Source: Bacillota bacterium (GTDB taxonomy: Bacteria > Bacillota > Negativicutes > Sporomusales > Sporomusaceae). Taken from it: 64,000 nt of DNA. Every line of letters starts with the position of its first letter. Position 1 is the first letter of the stretch. Of the stretch, positions 57,530-64,000 are shown piece after piece. Both the position numbers and the translations under genes were made by a program. Under the pieces are notes generated by a model that searched no databases, was not told the origin of the DNA, and was given only the letters and a program-made list of their open reading frames with translations. The DNA is taken from assembly GCA_017889705.1 (NCBI GenBank), contig JAGGAB010000003.1, forward strand, positions 62,001 through 126,000, given 5' to 3'.

Positions 57530-58569
57530 AACGTAAGCGCCTCCAATACAGCATTATTTTCCGCTGGCGTACCTACGCCACTTCGGATGCAGTTTATCAA
57601 CCCAGGAACTTTGCTGAAATCGCGGATTCCAATGCCTTTGGCACTTAGCTTCTCAATAATTTCTGATATAGTATCACTTTTGATCAGCAGGAAATTGGTT
57701 TGGGACGGGTATACAGTTATACCGTCAAGTGCACTAAGAGCAGCTGCCATCCTTATCCGCTCGCGGCTATTTTCAGCAATACCGGCGGCATATTCCTGCC
57801 GCATGTTATAGACAATCTCGGCAGTTGCAAGCGTCAGGGCATTTACACAGTAAGGCAATATTACCTTCCCCAGTGTTTGGGCAATACTCTCGCTTGTCAA
57901 CAGAAAACCGATCCGGGCTGATGCCAGGCCATAGGCTTTCGAAAAGGTGCGGGCAATAGCTACATTCTGATATTTTCCCAGTAAGTCCACAGAGGTTTTT
58001 CCATAAAACTCATGATAAGCTTCATCAATAACCACCAGACTTTGAGTATTGGCAACAATATATTCAATCTGTTCCGGCGGCAATACCCCTCCAGTCGGAT
58101 TATTGGGATTACAGAGCAAAATCACACTGGCTTCAGCTTGCTTAGCAGCCTCCAGTAATGCATCGGCATCCAGTGTGTAATCCTCGTTAAGGGCCACGGG
58201 TACCGGCTTACTGTCAGCCAGCTTGGCATAAATCTTGTACATAGAAAATGACGGACTGGGATAAACAATACTGCGTCCGGCACCGCCAAAGGCATAACAC
58301 AATTTCTCCAAAATTTCACTGGAACCGTTGCCTACAAGCACATTAGCCGCTTTTAGGCCAAAGCCGGCGGCAATGGTTGTTTTTAGCGAATGAGCAGTCA
58401 GCTCAGGGTAGCGGTTAAACTGCAAGGAGGAAAGTGTTTCAACTACTTTGGCTTTGACTGCCGGCGGCATATCATAGGGACTTTCATTAGCATCAAGCCT
58501 GATCGGCCAGCTTATTTCTTCCACCGAATAGGTGGGTAACACTTCTAACCCGCTGCGGGGCTGAAACAT
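57526..58569 (-). CDS. hisC: Histidinol-phosphate aminotransferase
   Basis: [41 protein letters not shown]. Confidence 0.96.
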   Translation of the reverse strand: MFQPRSGLEVLPTYSVEEISWPIRLDANESPYDMPPAVKAKVVETLSSLQFNRYPELTAHSLKTTIAAGFGLKAANVLVGNGSSEILEKLCYAFGGAGRSIVYPSPSFSMYKIYAKLADSKPVPVALNEDYTLDADALLEAAKQAEASVILLCNPNNPTGGVLPPEQIEYIVANTQSLVVIDEAYHEFYGKTSVDLLGKYQNVAIARTFSKAYGLASARIGFLLTSESIAQTLGKVILPYCVNALTLATAEIVYNMRQEYAAGIAENSRERIRMAAALSALDGITVYPSQTNFLLIKSDTISEIIEKLSAKGIGIRDFSKVPGLINCIRSGVGTPAENNAVLEALTL

Positions 58570-58570
58570 A

Positions 58571-59911
58571 TTAATTCCCCCTCAATCTTACCGCATTCGC
58601 ATGTGCTGTCAAGCCTTCGGCCTCAGCCAGTTTGATGATCTGGCCGCTGACAGCTGCCAAGGCTTCCTGCGTATAAGCAATAATACTACTCTTTTTCATA
58701 AAGGTTTCGACATTGAGCACTGAATAAAACCTGGCTGTACCGCCGGTCGGCAATACATGATTAGGACCGGCAAAATAATCGCCCAGCGGCTCCGGTGAAT
58801 ACGGCCCCATAAAGATAGCCCCGGCATGTCGCACATATGGCAGCAGTTTAAAAGGTTCAGTTGTCAGTAGTTCCAAATGCTCAGGTGCCGAAACATTGGC
58901 CCATTCAATTGCTTCATAAATGTCTTTGGTAATGAGGATAAAACTATTTTCTTCAATAGCTTGTGTGGCAATATCTTTACGGCTCAAAGCTGCCAACTGC
59001 CGTTCGACTTCTTTTTCTACCTGCACCGACAGTTCAGTGCTGTCGGTAATAAGAATGCTGGAAGCCAACACATCATGTTCTGCCTGGCTAAGCATATCTG
59101 CCGCCACATATTTAGGATCAGCCGTACTGTCGGCCACAATGAGAATCTCACTGGGGCCTGCCAGCATATCAATATCAACATGACCATAAACGGCTTTCTT
59201 GGCTAATGTAACAAAAATATTGCCAGGACCGGTAATCTTGTCGACTTTCGGGATAGTTTCCGTGCCGAAAGCCAGCGCTGCAACTGCCTGCGCACCACCG
59301 ACTTTAAATATTTTAGTAACACCGGCCAGTTTTGCTGCCGCAAGCACATAAGGGTTAACCTTACCTTCCCGACTTGGAGGCACAACCATGATAATCTCTT
59401 TTACTCCGGCCACAGATGCCGGTACTGCATTCATAATTACTGACGACGGATAAGCCGCCGTACCGCCTGGTACATAAATGCCAACCTTATCAATCGGCGT
59501 ACATTTCTGCCCTAAAATCGCGCCCTTTTCTCGCTCGGTAAACCAAGACTTAGGCAATTGCTCGGCATGAAAACGTTTGACGTTGGCTGCTGCGACTTCC
59601 AGTGCCGCAAGCACTTCCTTGTCTGCCCCTTCAATCGCAGCCTCGATCTCAGATGCCGTTACCTCCAGAGTTTCAGGCGTAAAATCAGCGCCATCAATCA
59701 GCTTCGTGTATTTTAACACAGCAGTATTGCCTTCACGCCGTACATCTTCGACAATACGATCAACTACCTGCTGGGCTGACAGCTCTTCACCAAAAGTTTC
59801 TTTTACTTTGGCACGTCCGCCGGCACTGAGTACCACTTTATCAAAAGATGGCTTCTCCAGTATTTCCGCTATTTCTTCTTTGCTAAAAAAACTGCTGTGA
59901 ATGCGTTTCAT
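58571..59911 (-). CDS. hisD: Histidinol dehydrogenase
   Basis: GIYVPGGTAAYPSSVIMNAVPA; GPSEILIVAD; GPNHVLPTGGTARF. Confidence 0.98.
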   Translation of the reverse strand: MKRIHSSFFSKEEIAEILEKPSFDKVVLSAGGRAKVKETFGEELSAQQVVDRIVEDVRREGNTAVLKYTKLIDGADFTPETLEVTASEIEAAIEGADKEVLAALEVAAANVKRFHAEQLPKSWFTEREKGAILGQKCTPIDKVGIYVPGGTAAYPSSVIMNAVPASVAGVKEIIMVVPPSREGKVNPYVLAAAKLAGVTKIFKVGGAQAVAALAFGTETIPKVDKITGPGNIFVTLAKKAVYGHVDIDMLAGPSEILIVADSTADPKYVAADMLSQAEHDVLASSILITDSTELSVQVEKEVERQLAALSRKDIATQAIEENSFILITKDIYEAIEWANVSAPEHLELLTTEPFKLLPYVRHAGAIFMGPYSPEPLGDYFAGPNHVLPTGGTARFYSVLNVETFMKKSSIIAYTQEALAAVSGQIIKLAEAEGLTAHANAVRLRGN

Positions 59912-60573
59912 GCCTTTCCCTCACATTCCACCAGGGCTTTTAGGCCTTCTACCATTTTATTGATACGGTCAAATTTCATTTTAAAACTCACCCGGTTAGC
60001 AATAAACCTGGCAGTCGCCGGATGGATCTGGGCAATCTCCACAAGGTTGTTCTCTTTCAGAGTACGTCCGGTTTCCACCAAATCGACAATGACCTCAGCC
60101 AACCCCACAATCGGTGCCAATTCAATCGAACCGTTAAGTTTAATAATCTCCATTTGAATACCGACACTATGAAAAAAGGTTTCAGCAATCCGCGGATACT
60201 TGGTAGCTACCCGCATATGTGCATAATCGCTTAATTTTTCTTGTTTAAGCGCCTGAGGAACAGCCACCATCATCCGGCAAAAACCGAATTTCAAATCAAG
60301 CAGTTCATAAACATCCTTGCTTTCTTCCAGCAACACATCCTTGCCAATTATGCCGATATCAGCCGCACCATATTCAACATAGGTAGGCAAATCCGCTGTT
60401 TTAGTAATAATAAAGCGGATTTTTTCAACTTCATTGGCAATGACAAGTTTGCGCGAATTTTCGCTAAGCCCTTCGGCGGTATAGCCGATTTTGGCCAGCA
60501 TGTTTGCCGAAAGGTCAAAAAGTTTGCCCTTCGGTAGGGCTATTGTTAAATACTCCATATCATTTGAGGTCAT
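59908..60573 (-). CDS. hisG: ATP phosphoribosyltransferase, short form
   Basis: LTIALPKGKLFDLSANMLAKIG; short HisG with HisZ present at 62228..63412. Confidence 0.96.
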   Translation of the reverse strand: MTSNDMEYLTIALPKGKLFDLSANMLAKIGYTAEGLSENSRKLVIANEVEKIRFIITKTADLPTYVEYGAADIGIIGKDVLLEESKDVYELLDLKFGFCRMMVAVPQALKQEKLSDYAHMRVATKYPRIAETFFHSVGIQMEIIKLNGSIELAPIVGLAEVIVDLVETGRTLKENNLVEIAQIHPATARFIANRVSFKMKFDRINKMVEGLKALVECEGKA

Positions 60574-60754
60574 GACATGCCTCCTATTATGCTTTAATTA
60601 ATTAAAGGATTAATATGATAATATATTAACACCATACATTGCCAACGTCAATATTTACTTTAAATATTTTCGTTCCTAAAAAGTCAAGTAGGAAAACCTC
60701 GTGTATATGTAGAAGTAACTGGCAAGATAATAACCTTAGACAAGGGGGTTTACT

Positions 60755-61711
60755 ATGGCTACTTTAAATATTGTCGTATTTAATCCACTGGCTGACCGGC
60801 ATATAGAGTTAATTAAAGCCGCTGAGCCTACTGTAAATATAATTGTTTGTGATGAAAAGACCATTCGTGAACATATGCCTGAGTGTCACATCCTGACCAC
60901 TTGGGGCTGGGCTGAAACCCGTCATCTCTATCAGGCAGCCCCTCATTTAGAATGGATTCATGCGCTGAGCGCCGGTGTTGAAAAACTGCTCTTCCCGGAA
61001 ATCCAGGGCGCCGACACTATCCTCACAAATTCCAAAGGTATTCATGGTATTCCGGTCTCTGAACATGTATTGGCCATGATGCTGGCTTTTAGCCGGGGAC
61101 TCAATTTGAGCATTCAGCAACAGCAGGCAAGAATTTGGAAACGAATCCCCACCAATGAACTCCATGAGCATACTCTTGCTATTATCGGGCTTGGTGCTAT
61201 TGGACGCGAGATTGCAAAAAAAGCCAAAGCCCTTGGCATGACTGTCCTTGCCAGTAAACAGGAAATGACTACCGAGTTATTTGTTGATAAACTGTATCCA
61301 TCTGATAATGACAGTATGCTGGAAATGTTGTCGCAGGCCGATTTTGTCGTTATTGCCCTGCCGCTGACAGAAGATACCGAAAATCTGATTGGTCTGAAGC
61401 AGCTTAGCGTTATGAAACCTTCGGCCTATCTCTTTAATATTGCCAGAGGCGCTATTATCAATGAGGCCGATTTGGTTACAGCCTTAGAGCAAAAACTAAT
61501 TCGCGGTGCCGGCCTGGATGTGTTCGCTCATGAACCCCTGCCGGAATCTAGCCCGCTTTGGGCTATGCCTAATGTCATTATTACGCCCCATGTTGCCGCC
61601 TTATCACCGGCATATCTTGACCGGGCCATCAAACTCTTTGCCGACAATCTCACCCGCTTTATCCAAGGCCGGGATATGATTAATCTTGTCGATAAGGTTA
61701 AAGGCTATTAA
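60755..61711 (+). CDS. D-2-hydroxyacid dehydrogenase
   Basis: TLAIIGLGAIGREIAKKAKALGM; FNIARGAIINEADLVTALEQ; DVFAHEPLPESSPLW. Confidence 0.93.
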   Translation: MATLNIVVFNPLADRHIELIKAAEPTVNIIVCDEKTIREHMPECHILTTWGWAETRHLYQAAPHLEWIHALSAGVEKLLFPEIQGADTILTNSKGIHGIPVSEHVLAMMLAFSRGLNLSIQQQQARIWKRIPTNELHEHTLAIIGLGAIGREIAKKAKALGMTVLASKQEMTTELFVDKLYPSDNDSMLEMLSQADFVVIALPLTEDTENLIGLKQLSVMKPSAYLFNIARGAIINEADLVTALEQKLIRGAGLDVFAHEPLPESSPLWAMPNVIITPHVAALSPAYLDRAIKLFADNLTRFIQGRDMINLVDKVKGY

Positions 61712-62235
61712 TTAAGATTATCAGCTGTTCTGAGTAGTGTAAGCTCCGGTGGTTCACCAACTGCCGGAGCTTCGTGATGTTTGGCGATAATTTCGGTTAC
61801 TTGAGGCGACATGCCGGCTGCGCTCAGCATCTCCGTCCCACGCGCGGCATGATGATAATAAATATAGACAGCATGGCGGAGATTAGACAATTTCCCGCCC
61901 CGTCCCGGGCGACCCCAGGACTTTGCCCACCCAGGTGCAGCTTTATCTAAGATTACGGTAATGATTTTATCTGCAGTGCTAACATCACCTTTTACCTTGC
62001 CAACATCATGCAGGAGCGCACATTTTATCAGCAACTCCTGATCGACTTGTTTCTGCCCACCGGCCAATTCCAGCGCCGTATAAGCAACATTTAGCGCATG
62101 TCGTTGGTCAGGCAAATTCATTTGGTAAAAGAATTTTGCCTCAGCTGTACTCAGATAGTTAGCAATAAAGTTTTGGTCACTTGCCTCAATCCGGGCGGTA
62201 ATTGCCGAAAAAAACTGTTTAACTCGTTTATTCAA
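61708..62235 (-). CDS. HD-domain phosphohydrolase
   Basis: LLIKCALLHDVGKVKGD; HHAARGTEML. Confidence 0.88.
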   Translation of the reverse strand: MNKRVKQFFSAITARIEASDQNFIANYLSTAEAKFFYQMNLPDQRHALNVAYTALELAGGQKQVDQELLIKCALLHDVGKVKGDVSTADKIITVILDKAAPGWAKSWGRPGRGGKLSNLRHAVYIYYHHAARGTEMLSAAGMSPQVTEIIAKHHEAPAVGEPPELTLLRTADNLN

Positions 62236-63412
62236 TATAGATCAGTTCTTCATAGCCTTGTTCCTTGGCTGCCGCTTGCGCAGCGCCTTTGGAACTGGCC
62301 TCCAAGGCCAGTTCGGCACGCCGGCCGGCTTTGCGATAGTCTTTAGCTGCTTTAATGGCGTCAGTTAGTTTTTCCTCGGCCCAGGCAATATAGACATCTT
62401 TACCTTGAACACTAACGCCAATTCCTTGGCGTTCGAGCGCCAGCAAGATTCTTTCAATACCCAGAGCAAAGCCTGTAGCCGGATTGGCAACTCCAAAAGA
62501 TTCCAGCATGGTATCATAGCGCCCCCCGCCGCATAGCGGGAAACCTAAGCCTGGCGTATATCCCTCAAAAACCATACCTGTATAATAATCCAAATCGCGA
62601 ATAATGCCTAAATCGAAATTAACATACTGTTCAACACCATAGTCTTTTAAGAGCTTATAGATATCAGCCAAATTGTCAAGTGCCGCCCGGCTGGTAGCAT
62701 TATTAACCAAGTGGTACGCTTCTTTAAGCATATCTTCCCGTCCGTGCAGCAGCGGAATCTGCCGAAGCAGTTCCTGTGCCGGCTGACTAAGGCCACTTTC
62801 TGCCAAAATCTCACCAAGTCCCACTAAATCACGATTAACCATCGCATACTTAACTTTTTGCTGCTCCAGCAAATTAAGGCCACTTTCTGCCATAATCCCA
62901 TTGATAAAAGCAACCTGGCCTAATCCGATTTGGAAATTGGTTAAGCCCGCCTCCAGCATAGCTTCCACTGCAATTGCAATAATTTCGGCATCAGCAGCCG
63001 GTCCCGGAGCTCCCAAAAGCTCGATCCCGGCTTGATAAAACTCACATTGCCGTCCGGCCTGCGCCTGTTCATGGCGGAATACATTGGTAAGATAAAACAG
63101 CCTAAGTGGCAGCGGCCGTTCTTTGAACCGTGTCGCAGCTACCCGGGCAATCGGCGTTGTCATATCAGGCCGCAGCGCTAAGGTACGGTTATTCTTATCA
63201 AAAAACTTAAATACATGCTCGTGAATAGCATTGCCGGTCCCTAATGTCATGGTTTCCATATATTCAAATGTTGGCGTAACTACTTCATCATAACCCCAAC
63301 ACGAAAACAACTCGGCAAGAGCGCCTTCCACAATACGCTTCTGCTTTGCTTCCCGTGGCAGCAAATCCTTTGTCCCGTAAGGAATTTGCGGCACAAAATT
63401 GCTTCTGTTCAT
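62228..63412 (-). CDS. hisZ: ATP phosphoribosyltransferase regulatory subunit HisZ
   Basis: IPYGTKDLLPREAKQKRIVEGALAELFSCWGYDEVVTPTFEY; class II tRNA synthetase-like fold. Confidence 0.94.
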   Translation of the reverse strand: MNRSNFVPQIPYGTKDLLPREAKQKRIVEGALAELFSCWGYDEVVTPTFEYMETMTLGTGNAIHEHVFKFFDKNNRTLALRPDMTTPIARVAATRFKERPLPLRLFYLTNVFRHEQAQAGRQCEFYQAGIELLGAPGPAADAEIIAIAVEAMLEAGLTNFQIGLGQVAFINGIMAESGLNLLEQQKVKYAMVNRDLVGLGEILAESGLSQPAQELLRQIPLLHGREDMLKEAYHLVNNATSRAALDNLADIYKLLKDYGVEQYVNFDLGIIRDLDYYTGMVFEGYTPGLGFPLCGGGRYDTMLESFGVANPATGFALGIERILLALERQGIGVSVQGKDVYIAWAEEKLTDAIKAAKDYRKAGRRAELALEASSKGAAQAAAKEQGYEELIYIE

Positions 63413-63427
63413 TGTGTACACTCCATT

Positions 63428-63727
63428 CTAGTCAGCGGGTTTCAGTCTTTCTAATACAGTCTTATAGCCATCGGCACCATAATACAAACAGCGTTTAACC
63501 CTGCTGATTGTTGCCGTACTGGCACCGGTTGCAGTGACAATATCATCATAAATGACTCCGGCTTTTAGCAGGCGGGCCACTTCCAAACGTTGTGCCATGG
63601 CTTTAAGTTCGCCAATTGTACATACGTCTTCAAAAAACTGATAACATTCCTCCTCAGTGGTAAGTGATAAAATTCCTTGAAACAGCTGATCGGTAAGATC
63701 ATCTTTTAACTTAGGATTTGCAGGCAT
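63428..63727 (-). CDS. YerC/YecD TrpR-related protein
   Basis: LTTEEECYQFFEDVCTIGELKAMAQRLEVARLLKAGVIYDDIVTATGASTATISRVKRCLYYG. Confidence 0.94.
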   Translation of the reverse strand: MPANPKLKDDLTDQLFQGILSLTTEEECYQFFEDVCTIGELKAMAQRLEVARLLKAGVIYDDIVTATGASTATISRVKRCLYYGADGYKTVLERLKPAD

Positions 63728-63915
63728 ACACTAGCCTCCCTGTAAATACTTGCTACTGTATCTTCATTCGCTGTCGGTTTTTGTTTTCCTTCTTTATTAC
63801 TTTATTTAATTAAAATATACTTTAGAATTCCCGTTTATACCAGATAAATGCAACTAGTTTTTTGTTGACAGCTATCATAAGGCATGTTAATATAAAATTC
63901 ATAAAATTAATATAG

Positions 63916-64000
63916 TTCATCAAGAGCTGGTTGAGGGAATGGCCCAATGACACCGCGGCAACCATCGCATTTGCGAACGGTGCTAATTCCACAGGATTAA
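63916..64000 (+). promoter_or_regulatory. SAM-I (S-box) riboswitch at window edge
   Basis: ttcatcaagagctggttgagggaatggcccaatgacaccgcggcaacc...acggtgctaattccacagga matches the S-box core. Confidence 0.93.

Noticed and set aside
59897-60157. + strand ORF over hisG
   Set aside because: Antisense shadow ORF within a well-supported his gene.
1-64000. CRISPR array, prophage or intact transposase
   Set aside because: No regularly spaced direct repeats and no integrase, transposase or phage structural ORFs seen in the ORF track.
1-64000. tRNA or rRNA genes
   Set aside because: No convincing tRNA cloverleaf or rRNA core sequence noticed by eye; a tRNAscan-SE run would be needed to exclude one.

Overview
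The window is a chromosomal segment of a diderm, endospore-forming Firmicute, most consistent with Negativicutes/Sporomusaceae: it has spoIIGA-sigE together with an SLH-porin of OmpM type. Most genes lie on the minus strand. From left to right: (1) a ModA-like binding protein; (2) an arsenic/thiol cluster (ArsM, GNAT, Cys-bearing MarR regulators, ArsR, ArsP-like permease, several DGC-domain proteins, one fused to glutaredoxin); (3) a tungsten-type aldehyde:ferredoxin oxidoreductase (AOR) module with two MoaD/ThiS-like proteins, a radical SAM maturase and a tandem-domain E1/ThiF protein. The AOR gene is frameshifted, and three related structured leaders resembling Moco/Tuco riboswitches, each ending in an intrinsic terminator, precede the AOR and E1 genes; (4) an MCP, spoIIGA-sigE, a radical SAM/DUF4130 pair and a palindrome-rich intergenic region; (5) an MCP-STAS-CheY-CheX-like signalling module; (6) a decayed lrgAB locus; (7) a ~25 kb corrinoid methyltransfer island (RACE, CobW-like GTPase, two corrinoid proteins, methyl-H4folate methyltransferase, UroD-like methyltransferase, DUF1638, DUF2284, GntR). 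It flanks an eight-gene acyl-CoA/ETF operon with the same order as E. coli ydiF...fadK; (8) the his operon with an inserted palindromic repeat; (9) a SAM-I riboswitch at the right edge. The main new-looking signals are two regulatory codes read directly from the DNA. One is a TGTATATACATCTATATA operator in four promoter regions of the methyl island. The other is two sigma-54 promoters, each preceded by a pair of TGTACC-N6-GGTACA-like sites spaced exactly 42 bp apart. No database or folding tool was run; family names come from recognised motifs.
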